Shown piece after piece: positions 14,982-23,079 of a stretch of 33,723 nucleotides of DNA. The stretch is from Halobacteriales archaeon QS_4_66_20 (GTDB lineage Archaea > Halobacteriota > Halobacteria > Halobacteriales > Haloarculaceae). The notes below the pieces were generated by a model that was not told the origin of the DNA, searched no databases, and was given only the letters and a program-made list of their open reading frames with translations. A program made the position numbers and the translations under genes. The stretch spans positions 1 to 33,723 of the forward strand of contig PXRK01000068.1 in NCBI GenBank assembly GCA_003021015.1, written 5' to 3'. Within the stretch, counting starts at the first letter, position 1. Each line of letters opens with the position of its first letter.

Positions 14982-16466
14982 ATGGACAATGAAAGAGAGA
15001 ACGGACGTGGCACCGACAGACGGACGTTCCTGGCGCTCGCAGGCAGTGGCGCGCTGGCGGTCGGCCTCGCTGGCTGTGTCGGTACCGAGGATGACGGTGG
15101 CAACGGGAACGGAAACGGCAACGGGAATGGGAATGGGAACGGCAACGGCAATGGAAATGGGAATGGGAACGGCAACGGAAACGGGAATGGAAACGGAAAC
15201 GGGAATGGAAACGGAAACGGCAACGGAAACGGAAACGGCAACGGCAACGGAAACGGCAACGGCAACGGTGGGACGACGAATGGCGGGGAGTCCCAGGAGT
15301 TCCTGATCGGACAGCCGGCGTCGCTGACCGGCAAGTGGGACAACCTGCAGCCGGCCGTCTCGCAGTCGACGGACCTGGCGGCCCAGGAGATCAACGACGC
15401 CGGCGGGCCGCTGGGTGCGGAGTTCCAGGTCGAGCGCCGGGACACGGCGGTCGAACCACAGCAGGCCCGGGAGGTCGTCCGGCAGTTGATCAACAACGAC
15501 GGCGTCGACGCCATCAGCGGGCTGTTCTCCAGCGAGATCGTCCCGCTGTGGGACTTCATCCAGGAACAGCAGCTGCCGATCATCACCCCCTGGCCCGGGA
15601 CGACGTACCTCGACACCAGGGGCGGGGACAAGCGGACGGACGAGGTCGGCGACGACGAGTGGCTCTGGCGGACTGTCATCGGCGACACGGTCCACACGTC
15701 CGGTGCCGCAGAGGCGATGGTCGACGAGGCGGGCATCGAACGGATGGGCGTCCTCAGCGCGACGACCGCCGGTGAGGAGGGCTGGACGCGGCAGTTCGTC
15801 AACTGGTACGAGGAACTCGGCGGCACGGTCGTCGAGGTCGTCTCGGCACAGGAGGAGCAGTCCTCCTACCAGAGCCAGCTCAACCAGCTGTTCGAAAACG
15901 ACTTCGACGCGTGGGCGCTCTCGTTCGCGCTGGAGGACGCGACGACGATCATCCGCAACTGGGACGAGGGTGGCTACGGCGGGCAGCTCCTCATGGAGGA
16001 CGGCCTCCGGAGCGCGGACCTCATCAACCAGGTCGGCGAGGCTGCTGAGGGTGCCTGGATCGCGGCCGGCAGCACCCAGGGGCCCAACTACGACCAGTTC
16101 GAGCCGAAGTTCCAGGAGGCGGGCGACGCCGACCTCCACCCGTGGGGGGTCGCCGCCTACGACGCGACGAACGTGCTGGCGCTGGCCGTCCATCACGCCG
16201 GCGAAACCTCGGCCGAGGCGATCCAGCAGAGCATCGGCGACGTCACACGCGAGGGCGGCACGACTGTCACGACGTTCGCCGAGGGCAAGGAGGCGCTCGA
16301 CGCCGGCGAGGAGATCAACTACGATGGCGCCGTCACCAACTGTGACTTCACCGAACACGGCAACGTCTGGGGCGACGTCGCGGTCGAACGGATCACGCCG
16401 GACGGGTTCGAAAACGAGTTTACGATCCAGGCCGACCGGCTGCAGGAATCCATCGACGAGTACTGA
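14982..16466 (+). CDS. Tat-exported substrate-binding lipoprotein, Liv/Urt type, with Gly-Asn linker
   Basis: Captures a branched-chain amino acid, amide, urea or related ligand outside the cell and delivers it to the permeases encoded next. The 494-residue protein starts with a Tat signal (DRRTFLAL, then a hydrophobic stretch) ending in the lipobox LAGC; the lipid-anchored cysteine is residue 32. After an acidic GTEDDG follow 28 consecutive Gly-Asn dipeptides (about residues 40-95) as a spacer. The periplasmic-binding-protein type 1 fold (Peripla_BP_6) begins at about 103: IGQPASLTGKWDN, AAQEINDAGGPLGAEFQVERRDT, DAISGLFSSEIVP, GVAAYDATNVLALAV. The ATG at 14982 was preferred to the GTG at 14973 because of TATA spacing. 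It is first in the operon. Confidence 0.92.
   Translation: MDNERENGRGTDRRTFLALAGSGALAVGLAGCVGTEDDGGNGNGNGNGNGNGNGNGNGNGNGNGNGNGNGNGNGNGNGNGNGNGNGNGNGNGNGNGGTTNGGESQEFLIGQPASLTGKWDNLQPAVSQSTDLAAQEINDAGGPLGAEFQVERRDTAVEPQQAREVVRQLINNDGVDAISGLFSSEIVPLWDFIQEQQLPIITPWPGTTYLDTRGGDKRTDEVGDDEWLWRTVIGDTVHTSGAAEAMVDEAGIERMGVLSATTAGEEGWTRQFVNWYEELGGTVVEVVSAQEEQSSYQSQLNQLFENDFDAWALSFALEDATTIIRNWDEGGYGGQLLMEDGLRSADLINQVGEAAEGAWIAAGSTQGPNYDQFEPKFQEAGDADLHPWGVAAYDATNVLALAVHHAGETSAEAIQQSIGDVTREGGTTVTTFAEGKEALDAGEEINYDGAVTNCDFTEHGNVWGDVAVERITPDGFENEFTIQADRLQESIDEY
15099..15266 (+). repeat. 28 tandem Gly-Asn hexamer units in the binding-protein linker
   Basis: Units are GG(A/C/G)AA(C/T) repeated 28 times without a break and in frame. 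The varied third bases (three glycine and two asparagine codons, in no simple order) suggest either an old array or selection on the peptide rather than very recent slippage, though clusters of identical dodecamers remain. The array lies between the lipobox and the folded domain. Confidence 0.95.
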
Positions 16467-16497
16467 CGCCCCGCGACGGAGACTGTCGAACTCATCC

Positions 16498-17382
16498 ATG
16501 GAAATTCCACTCGCCCAGGAGGTGATATTCGGTCTCGTTATCGGCTCGTACATCGCGCTCGGCGCGATCGGCTTCACGCTCGTGTACGGGCTCGTCAACA
16601 TGATCAACTTCGCACACGGTGAGTTTATCACGATCGGGGCGTTCGTCGGCTACCTCGCTGTCGCCGAGGTCGGACTGCCGCTGCCGGTGGCTGTTTTCGT
16701 TGCGCTCGGCGGGACCGCGGTCGTCGGCTGGGGGATCGCCCGGATCACGTTCGAACCGATGAACGACGCCGGGGCGGTCCCGCTGTTGCTGATGTCCATC
16801 GGGCTGGGGCTGGTGCTCCGGAACGGGATCCGCGTTATCGCGGGCCCGGACCGCCGGAGCATCCGGACGGACGTCGCGACCTACCGCTTCGACGACCTGG
16901 GCTTTTTCGTGACGAGCCAGCAGCTGTTCATCATCGGGCTGACGCTCGCCTCGGTGCTCGTGTTGCACCTGTTTCTCAGCCGGACGATGCTCGGCGTCGC
17001 CATGCGGGCGACAGCCGATAACGAGGATCTGGCGCTGGTGTCGGGCGTCGACACCCGCCGGGTACGCAACGCCGTCTGGCTGGCGGCCTCGGGACTCGCG
17101 GGCGTGGCGGGCGTCATGCTCGGCACGGCCCAGGCCGCCAGCCCGACGGTCGGCTTCGGCCAGCTGCTGTTGATCATCACGGCCGCAATCCTCGGCGGCG
17201 CCGGCAGCCCGTACGGCGCGGTCGCGGGCTCGTACCTGTTGGGGATCGGTATCACGGTCTCCGTGGTCTTCCTGCCCGAGAGTCTCACGTCGCTCAACTC
17301 GACGATGGCGTTCGTCGTGCTGATCGTCGTGCTGTTGCTCCGCCCCGGCGGGCTCGTCAACAGGGAGGTGCGGACGTCGTGA
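16498..17382 (+). CDS. livH: Branched-chain amino-acid-type ABC permease, LivH family
   Basis: First membrane subunit of the uptake system. The 294-residue protein has about eight membrane helices and the family motifs GLVNMINFAHGEFITIGAF near the N-terminus, GVAMRATADNEDLALVSGVDTRRV in the cytoplasmic coupling loop, and AAILGGAGSPYGAVAGS later. The ATG at 16498 begins with the usual first helix; the frame upstream is only the shadow of the binding-protein gene. It starts 31 bases after the binding-protein stop, and its end overlaps livM by four bases (GTGA), so the operon is tightly coupled. Confidence 0.92.
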   Translation: MEIPLAQEVIFGLVIGSYIALGAIGFTLVYGLVNMINFAHGEFITIGAFVGYLAVAEVGLPLPVAVFVALGGTAVVGWGIARITFEPMNDAGAVPLLLMSIGLGLVLRNGIRVIAGPDRRSIRTDVATYRFDDLGFFVTSQQLFIIGLTLASVLVLHLFLSRTMLGVAMRATADNEDLALVSGVDTRRVRNAVWLAASGLAGVAGVMLGTAQAASPTVGFGQLLLIITAAILGGAGSPYGAVAGSYLLGIGITVSVVFLPESLTSLNSTMAFVVLIVVLLLRPGGLVNREVRTS

Positions 17383-18428
17383 GCGCGGAATCCGGCCGCC
17401 TCGAGGACCTCCCCGTCGACGCCGTCCACCTCGGAGCCGCGCTGTTCGTCCTCGCGGTGCTGTTGCTGTACAGCCCGCTGTTCGTCCAGCCCCCGGGTGG
17501 GACGTTCACCGTTCTGGAGGTCGTCGTCCTCTTTCTCCTCTATGCGATGATCCTCGTCGGGCTGAACCTCCAGTTCGGTCACGCCGGCCTCGTCAACTTC
17601 GGGCCCGTCGCCTTCTTCGCAGTCGGCGGGTACACGGCCGCAATGGTGACGGCCGAGAACCCGTTCGGGGCGGTCGGCCTGGGTCTCGCGTGGCCGGTCG
17701 GCATCGTCGCGGCGGTGCTCGCCGCTGCAGCACTCGGCGTCGTGCTCGGCGTCTCGACGCTCCGGCTCCGCGACGACTTCCTCGCTATCGTCACGCTGGC
17801 CGTCGCCGAGATCATCTATGACCTGATCATCGCCTTCAGGGACTACACCGGCGGGTCGCTGGGGCTCAATAACGTCCCGCGCCCGATCGCAGGCACGACC
17901 AGCGCGGGGGACGGTGCGGTGCTCGTTTCGACGATCATCGTCTTCGGCGCGCTCGCCGTCCTGTTCTACGGCGTGTTCCGCCGGCTCTCGGCATCGCCGT
18001 ACGGCCGCGTCCTCCGGGCGATCAGGGCCGACGAGCAGGTGACCGAGACGCTCGGCAAGCGCGTCTTCCGGTACAAGCTCGCAGTGTTCGTCTACGGCGC
18101 CGCCGTCGCCGGGCTGGCCGGCGCGCTGCTGGTGTTCTACAACGGCGCCGCCTCGGCGGGCTTTTTCACGATCAACGTCACCGTGATCGTCTGGATCGGG
18201 ATGTTGATCGGCGGCGCGGGCAACGACCGCGGCGTGATCGGCGGCCTCGCGATCATCATGGGTTTTCAGCTGTTCACCCGGTTTCTCAACGATCAGATCC
18301 CGTTCGTCACGCAGGACCAGTTCGCCTCGCTCCGGCTGGTGCTGGTCGGCCTCCTGCTGATGGTCATCATCAAGTACCGGCCGGAGGGCATCTGGGGGAA
18401 CGCCGACGAACTGGGGGTGGACTCGTGA
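17379..18428 (+). CDS. livM: Branched-chain amino-acid-type ABC permease, LivM family
   Basis: Second membrane subunit, 349 residues with roughly ten membrane helices. Motifs are NLQFGHAGLVNFGPVAFFAVGGYTAAM, STLRLRDDFLAIVTLAVAEI, the coupling loop SPYGRVLRAIRADEQVTETLGKRVFRYK, and MLIGGAGNDRGVIGGL. The GTG start overlaps the livH stop, and the end overlaps livG in the same four-base way. The last residues (YRPEGIWG) are the typical LivM closing motif. Which amino acid or amide is transported cannot be told from the sequence. Confidence 0.92.
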   Translation: MSAESGRLEDLPVDAVHLGAALFVLAVLLLYSPLFVQPPGGTFTVLEVVVLFLLYAMILVGLNLQFGHAGLVNFGPVAFFAVGGYTAAMVTAENPFGAVGLGLAWPVGIVAAVLAAAALGVVLGVSTLRLRDDFLAIVTLAVAEIIYDLIIAFRDYTGGSLGLNNVPRPIAGTTSAGDGAVLVSTIIVFGALAVLFYGVFRRLSASPYGRVLRAIRADEQVTETLGKRVFRYKLAVFVYGAAVAGLAGALLVFYNGAASAGFFTINVTVIVWIGMLIGGAGNDRGVIGGLAIIMGFQLFTRFLNDQIPFVTQDQFASLRLVLVGLLLMVIIKYRPEGIWGNADELGVDS

Positions 18429-19180
18429 CGCTGCTCGCCGTCGAGGGCGTCCGGCGCTCGTTCGGCAGCCTCGTCGCGGTCGAGGGCGTCAGCTTCGGGA
18501 TCGAGGCCGGCGAGATCGTCGGCATGATCGGGCCGAACGGCGCCGGCAAGACGACGACGTTCAACTGCATCTCGAGCGTCATCGACAGCGACGCCGGCAC
18601 CGTCCGGTTCGACGGCGCGGACGTCACCGGGGTCCCGCCGTACGCGCTCGCCCGCCGCGGCATGGTGCGGACCTTCCAGCAGACGCGGGAGCTGGAGACG
18701 GTGACCGTCGCGGACAACATGCTGCTTGCGGCGCCAGAGCACCCGGGCGAGCGCGCCTGGCACGCCATCGGCCGCACGTCAGCAAGCGCCCAGCGCGAGG
18801 CCGCGGCGCGCGAACGCGCGATGGAACTCCTGGAGGTGTTCGACATCGCGGGAATGGTCGAGGAGTACGCCGGCAACCTCTCGGGCGGCCAGCGAAAGCT
18901 GCTTGAGCTGGCGCGCTCGCTGATGCTGGACCCGAAGCTGCTGATGCTCGACGAGCCGTTCGCCGGCGTCAACCCGTCGCTGACAGACGAGATCGTCGGC
19001 CACATCGAGGCGCTCAACGACGAGGGGATGACGCTGCTGATCATCGAACACGAACTGGAGACGCTGACTGACCTGGTCGACCGGCTGATCGTCCTCGCCG
19101 ACGGCGAGGTACTCGCGACCGGTCCGCCGGCCGAAATCATGGACAACGAGGAGGTAATCGATGCGTATCTCGGCGGGTGA
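18425..19180 (+). CDS. livG: Branched-chain amino-acid-type ABC ATPase, LivG family
   Basis: ATPase of the Liv/Urt-type importer. The 251 residues show Walker A GPNGAGKTT (about 36-44), TGVPPYALARRGMVRTFQQTRELETVTVADNM with the LivG-type Q-loop, the signature LSGGQRKLLELARSL, Walker B LLMLDEPFAGVNP and the switch histidine IIEHELETL. LivG rather than LivF is favoured by RTFQQ and the FAGVNP segment. The GTG start overlaps livM. LivF, the usual second ATPase, is absent: the next gene is an MFS transporter 70 bases on. LivG might act as a homodimer or pair with a distant LivF. Confidence 0.92.
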   Translation: MTLLAVEGVRRSFGSLVAVEGVSFGIEAGEIVGMIGPNGAGKTTTFNCISSVIDSDAGTVRFDGADVTGVPPYALARRGMVRTFQQTRELETVTVADNMLLAAPEHPGERAWHAIGRTSASAQREAAARERAMELLEVFDIAGMVEEYAGNLSGGQRKLLELARSLMLDPKLLMLDEPFAGVNPSLTDEIVGHIEALNDEGMTLLIIEHELETLTDLVDRLIVLADGEVLATGPPAEIMDNEEVIDAYLGG

Positions 19181-19249
19181 CCGGCTCCCGAACGTGGCCC
19201 GTGTTCCGTGCGGCTAAGTACATCCACGAGTAATGGACGAGCACATCTG

Positions 19250-20518
19250 ATGGCCTGGGAATCGAACGACCGGAAGATCGCGGCGTTCACGATGCTCGGA
19301 CACGGACTGGTCCACTGGTTCGAGATGTCGATCCCGATCTTCCTGGTGGTCTGGCTGGACGCGTTCCCCCAGTCGGTCGCGCTGGTGGGCCTGATCGTCG
19401 CGCTCGGGTACGCCCCCTTCGGCATCGGCGCGCTGCCGGCGGGCGTGCTGGCGGACAGGTACGGGGCCAAGCGGCTCGTGCTGCTGTGTTTCGCCGGGAT
19501 GACGCTCTCCTTTCTGCTCCTCCCGTTTGCCCCCTCGATTTACGCCGTGGGCGCGGCGCTGGTCGTCTGGGGTGTCGCCGCGAGCATCTACCACCCGGCG
19601 GGGATGTCGCTGATCAGCACCGGCGCGCACGAACGCGGGACAGTGTTCGCCTGGCACGGCATCGCGGGCAACCTCGGCATCGCGTTGGGGCCGTTCACGA
19701 CCGCCACCCTGCTGATCTTCTTCGATTGGCAGGTCGTCGCTGCGCTGGTGGCGATTCCCGGCGTGATCGCCATCCTCTACGGGCTGCGCGCGGAGTTCGA
19801 TCCGACCGCTGCGGTCGAGGAGGACGTCGACGCCGGCGCGGGGACGGCGCTGACCCCCGCAACCGTCCTCTCGAACAGCAAGCACCTCTTTGCGAGTGCG
19901 TTCCTCGTCGTGTTCGTGCTCGTCATCTTCGAGGGGCTGTTCTACAGGGGCGTGCTCACCTACCTGCCGGAGATCCTGCAGGATCTGGACGCGATGGCCA
20001 CGATCACCCTGGATGTGGGACTCGCCGGGATCGAACCCTCGGACTACGTGTTCGTCGGCCTGCTCGTGGTCGGTATGGCCGGCCAGTACGCCGGCGGGAA
20101 GCTCAGCGACCGCGTGGCCGTCGAGCGTGGCCTGCTGGTCGCGTTCGGCATCCTGGCGCTGCTGGCGCTGCTGTTCGTCCCGGCGACGGAACTCGGGCTG
20201 GTGGGTATCCTCGCGGTCTGTGCGCTGCTCGGGTTTTTCCTGTTCGCGATCCAGCCGTTCTACCAGGTGGCGGTGGCGCTGTACACGCCGGCGGACACCC
20301 GCGGGCTCTCCTACGGGTTCACCTACCTCGGGGAGTTCGGGTTCGGCGCCGCGAGCATCGCCATCGGCGGGTTCGTGCTCGACGAGGCCACGCTGGCGGC
20401 GTTTTTCGCGACGCTAGCGGCGTTCGCGCTCGTCGGCGGGGCGCTTTCGCTTTTGTTGCTGGTCGGCCACGACCGGTTCGCGCTGCTCGAACGCGGCGAT
20501 CCGGAGGCCGCTGACTGA
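19250..20518 (+). CDS. Major facilitator superfamily transporter
   Basis: Secondary transporter of 422 residues with about twelve membrane helices in two halves joined by an acidic cytoplasmic loop (about 185-205, AAVEEDVDAGAGT). The loop between helices 2 and 3 has GVLADRYGAKR, the MFS signature form G-x-L-a-D-r-x-G-x-(k/r); helix 5 has GIAGNLGIALGP. The second-half repeat of the signature is GGKLSDRVAVERG. The substrate is not known. Its position after livG, on the same strand with a 70-base gap and no clear TATA box, allows cotranscription with the uptake operon. The ATG at 19250 precedes the first helix; the upstream in-frame extension is discarded. Confidence 0.9.
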   Translation: MAWESNDRKIAAFTMLGHGLVHWFEMSIPIFLVVWLDAFPQSVALVGLIVALGYAPFGIGALPAGVLADRYGAKRLVLLCFAGMTLSFLLLPFAPSIYAVGAALVVWGVAASIYHPAGMSLISTGAHERGTVFAWHGIAGNLGIALGPFTTATLLIFFDWQVVAALVAIPGVIAILYGLRAEFDPTAAVEEDVDAGAGTALTPATVLSNSKHLFASAFLVVFVLVIFEGLFYRGVLTYLPEILQDLDAMATITLDVGLAGIEPSDYVFVGLLVVGMAGQYAGGKLSDRVAVERGLLVAFGILALLALLFVPATELGLVGILAVCALLGFFLFAIQPFYQVAVALYTPADTRGLSYGFTYLGEFGFGAASIAIGGFVLDEATLAAFFATLAAFALVGGALSLLLLVGHDRFALLERGDPEAAD

Positions 20519-20548
20519 TACTGGTAAAAGAATTACAGCCACCAGTAT
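20519..20548. repeat. Short inverted repeat flanked by TGA triplets
   Basis: tactggt (20519-20525) and accagta (20542-20548) form seven-base arms around 16 bases. The triplet TGA lies on both sides; the left TGA is the stop codon of the MFS gene. It could be a stem-loop at the end of that transcript, or a much reduced relative of the window's MITEs, which also start with tact and sit in TNA duplications. The evidence does not separate the two. Confidence 0.4.
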
Positions 20549-20611
20549 GAGCCGTGTGGAGGATGCAATTTGGGCGATAGAATCAAATCACCGTCGCCAG
20601 TAGGAAGGCAC

Positions 20612-21820
20612 ATGGACTCGTTCGACGCCGACCCGAGCACGCAGACGGTCGAGTACAAGCCCGTCGGCGTCAAGGACCTCCTGATCGCGATGAAGGACAC
20701 CTCGGAGCTGATCGTGGACCTCTCGTACTCCGCGCTGCTGAACAACAGCGACGACCTGGCCGAGGAGGTGCTCCAGCTCGAATCCCGCATGGACGTCCTG
20801 CAGATGCAGGCGCGGATGAACATGCTGATGGCCGCCCGCAAGCCCGAGGAGGCGCGGCTGCTGGCGCCCGTGCTCGGTATCATCGGCGCCGCGGAGAAGA
20901 TCAGCGAGGCCGCCGGCGACGTCGCCAACGTCGTTCTGGAGGAGGAGGACCTCCCCGGCGCGATCAGGGCGGCACTCCCCGAGGCGATGGAGGTGCTCGC
21001 CCGCGCGCCGGTCGCCGCCGACTCCCGGTACGCCGGCCGGACGCTGGGGGGGATCGACCTCGAAACCGAGACCGGCGTCCGGGTGATCGCGCTGCGCCGC
21101 GACGACGACTGGGTGCTCACCCCCGACAACGAGACGACAGTCGAAGCGGGCGACGTGCTGCTGCTCCGGGGCGCCGAACCGAACGTCTCGGGCGTTTACG
21201 AGACCGTCACAGGCGACCCCTACCAGAGCCCCGACGAGGTCGACCACGAGATGTCGGATCTCACGCGGGCGGTCGATACGATCGTGCTGATGAAAAACGT
21301 CAGCGAACTCTCGGTGGATCTCGCGTACGCGAGCGTCCTCTTCGACGACGAGGCGCTCGCCGAGGAGGTCCACGCCCTGGAGATCGAGGTCGACGCCCTC
21401 CAGTCGCGCCTCGAAGCGTGGACGCTCCGGGCTGCGAGCGAGGTGAACGAGCCCGTCTCGCTGCGCGGCTTGTTGCACCTGGCAAACAGCACCGAACTGA
21501 TCAGCGACGCCGCCCTGGAGATCACCGAGGGGATCCTCCGGGACATCGACACCCACCCCGTCATCGCCGAGTCCGTCCGGGAGAGCGACGTCGCCGTCCG
21601 CCGGGTTCGGGTCGACCCCGAGAGCGGGTTCGACGACGAGCCGCTTTCGACGCTTCTGGACGCCCACCCCGGGATCGCCGTCATCGCGATCCATCGCCCC
21701 GACGACGAGTGGGTGTTCTACCCCGACGAGGAGACGACGCTCAGCCCCGCCGACGGCCTCATCGTCCGGGGCACCTGGGAAGCGACGGAGAAACTGCTCG
21801 CGGACTCGGCGATCAGCTGA
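20612..21820 (+). CDS. Tandem PhoU-like/TrkA-C domain protein
   Basis: Cytosolic, probably ligand-sensing regulator of an ion transporter. The 402-residue protein consists of two similar halves. Half one (about 15-195) has a PhoU-like helical bundle starting GVKDLLIAMKDTSELIVDLSYSALL and a TrkA-C (RCK_C) domain ending VRVIALRRDDDWVLTPDNETTVEAGDVLLLRG. Half two (about 215-395) repeats this as RAVDTIVLMKNVSELSVDLAYASVL and IAVIAIHRPDDEWVFYPDEETTLSPADGLIVRG. RCK_C domains bind small ligands such as cyclic dinucleotides or cations. The gene is convergent with two MgtE half-transporters, so it may control magnesium or other cation transport (inference). The ATG at 20612 was chosen over the TTG at 20570. 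Confidence 0.85.
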   Translation: MDSFDADPSTQTVEYKPVGVKDLLIAMKDTSELIVDLSYSALLNNSDDLAEEVLQLESRMDVLQMQARMNMLMAARKPEEARLLAPVLGIIGAAEKISEAAGDVANVVLEEEDLPGAIRAALPEAMEVLARAPVAADSRYAGRTLGGIDLETETGVRVIALRRDDDWVLTPDNETTVEAGDVLLLRGAEPNVSGVYETVTGDPYQSPDEVDHEMSDLTRAVDTIVLMKNVSELSVDLAYASVLFDDEALAEEVHALEIEVDALQSRLEAWTLRAASEVNEPVSLRGLLHLANSTELISDAALEITEGILRDIDTHPVIAESVRESDVAVRRVRVDPESGFDDEPLSTLLDAHPGIAVIAIHRPDDEWVFYPDEETTLSPADGLIVRGTWEATEKLLADSAIS

Positions 21821-21840
21821 GCGGCTGGCTGCCACACCGC

Positions 21841-22413
21841 TCACAGCAGCCACGTCGAGACGCCGACGAAGATGACCATCCCGAACACGTCGACGACGTT
21901 CGTGACGATGGGGATGGTGGTGTCGTCGGGGTCGATTCCCAGCTGGTAGGAGACGTACGTGGCGCCGAAGCTGAACACGACGGCGACCACGGCGAGCGAG
22001 AGCCCGCTGAGCAGCGAGATTGCGAGCAGCGTCGTAAGCGAGAGCGTCGATCCGGTCAGCGACCCCAGGAGGTACGCGCCGACGGCCAGCGCCGTGAAGA
22101 TCGTCGCCGCGAGCGCGATGATCGCGAGGATGTTCGCCCACAGCTCCGGCTCCCGGGGGTCCAGCTCCGTCCTCCCGAGGTGGAACCGCGTCGACAGCCG
22201 CGCGCTCAAGATTGCGCCGAGGTTGCCGCCCATGTCGACCATCGTCGGTACCATCACCGCGAGCACGCCGTACTCTTCGAGGAACGCGCGGGCGCCCTCC
22301 AGCCTGATGCCGGCGACGAGGACGACGATCGAGAGCCCGATCAGCAGCGGAAACATGTTCCCGACAATCGTCCGCCAGTTCCAACTTCCGAGGGAGCCGC
22401 CAGCCGTTACCAC
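21841..22413 (-). CDS. MgtE-type divalent cation transporter, membrane half 2
   Basis: A 190-residue membrane protein with five predicted helices. It matches the transmembrane domain of the MgtE magnesium channel and lacks the cytosolic N and CBS domains. Motifs are MVPTMVDMGGNLGAILSARLSTRFHLG, corresponding to the MgtE pore helix region, and DPDDTTIPIVTNVVDVFGM, with the conserved acidic residue of the ion path (DVFG). Its ATG overlaps the stop of the preceding half-gene by seven bases, so the two are co-translated and may form a heterodimer, as MgtE works as a dimer of such five-helix units. Confidence 0.88.
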   Translation of the reverse strand: MVTAGGSLGSWNWRTIVGNMFPLLIGLSIVVLVAGIRLEGARAFLEEYGVLAVMVPTMVDMGGNLGAILSARLSTRFHLGRTELDPREPELWANILAIIALAATIFTALAVGAYLLGSLTGSTLSLTTLLAISLLSGLSLAVVAVVFSFGATYVSYQLGIDPDDTTIPIVTNVVDVFGMVIFVGVSTWLL

Positions 22414-22982
22414 GTCGCGAGCACCTCCACGAGGCCGACAGAGAGCAGCAGAAAGAGCATGCCGAAGATGTCACCCAGCGTCGTGACGATCGGCCCCACG
22501 AGGTTGTCCGGGTCGAGCCCGTAGGTGAACCCCAGAAACAGCAGCCCAAGGAGGCCGATGATCATCACGACCGACGTCAGCACGCCCGCGATCAGCATGA
22601 TCGCGACGAACTCGACGAGTGCAGCGGACTCCCAACCCAGGATCAGCAGCGCGAGCCACGTGATGACGCCGATGACCGCGGAGATGCCGACGCCGTTGAC
22701 GAAGGAGGCGATCACGGCGTTGGCGAGGCGGTCGTCCCACTCGAAGCGTGGTTCGATCAGTCCCTGGTGGAGGCCACTGGCGATCCGACCACCCAGCGCG
22801 CCGTACACGTTCCCGCGCGTGGCGAGAAACACGGGAACCATAACGAGCAGGCCCGGAAACCGCGCGACCCGCTCCAGGACCCCTTCGAGAACGAGGCCGG
22901 CGAACAGGCCGCCACAGAGCGCGACGAGCAGCACGGGGAGCGCTTCCCTGTAGATTCCCCAGAACTCCTTCCGGACGCCCAT
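22407..22982 (-). CDS. MgtE-type divalent cation transporter, membrane half 1
   Basis: A 191-residue membrane protein of the same MgtE transmembrane family as its downstream neighbour. Five helices are predicted. Motifs are LVMVPVFLATRGNVYGALGGRIASGLHQG and DPDNLVGPIVTTLGDIFGM, the latter with the acidic ion-path residue. There is no CBS or MgtE-N domain, so magnesium sensing must come from another protein; the convergent PhoU/TrkA-C gene is a candidate. Both halves are the usual size for the haloarchaeal split MgtE pair. Confidence 0.88.
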   Translation of the reverse strand: MGVRKEFWGIYREALPVLLVALCGGLFAGLVLEGVLERVARFPGLLVMVPVFLATRGNVYGALGGRIASGLHQGLIEPRFEWDDRLANAVIASFVNGVGISAVIGVITWLALLILGWESAALVEFVAIMLIAGVLTSVVMIIGLLGLLFLGFTYGLDPDNLVGPIVTTLGDIFGMLFLLLSVGLVEVLATW

Positions 22983-23079
22983 GTCGGTGACTCGCCCACG
23001 GCGCTGTTAAACCTGACGAGAGATAGCCCGGTCGCTGTTTTCGTCTGTGCTGCCGGCACCAGTACAGGTCGCCGGCGTC

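Noticed and set aside
15099-15266. The repeated array considered as a CRISPR or satellite.
   Set aside because: The unit is six bases with no spacers and stays in frame; it codes a protein linker.
14952-16631. Long minus-strand frames opposite the substrate-binding protein with repeated Val-Ala/Val-Ser or Pro-Phe/Pro-Leu.
   Set aside because: These are just the Gly-Asn hexamer array read backwards; the plus strand has the signal peptide, lipobox and binding fold.
20588-22549. A 653-codon minus-strand frame covering the PhoU/TrkA-C gene and half of the MgtE pair.
   Set aside because: It cuts across two real genes on different strands and has no domain; the two-fold PhoU/TrkA-C repeat on the plus strand is decisive.
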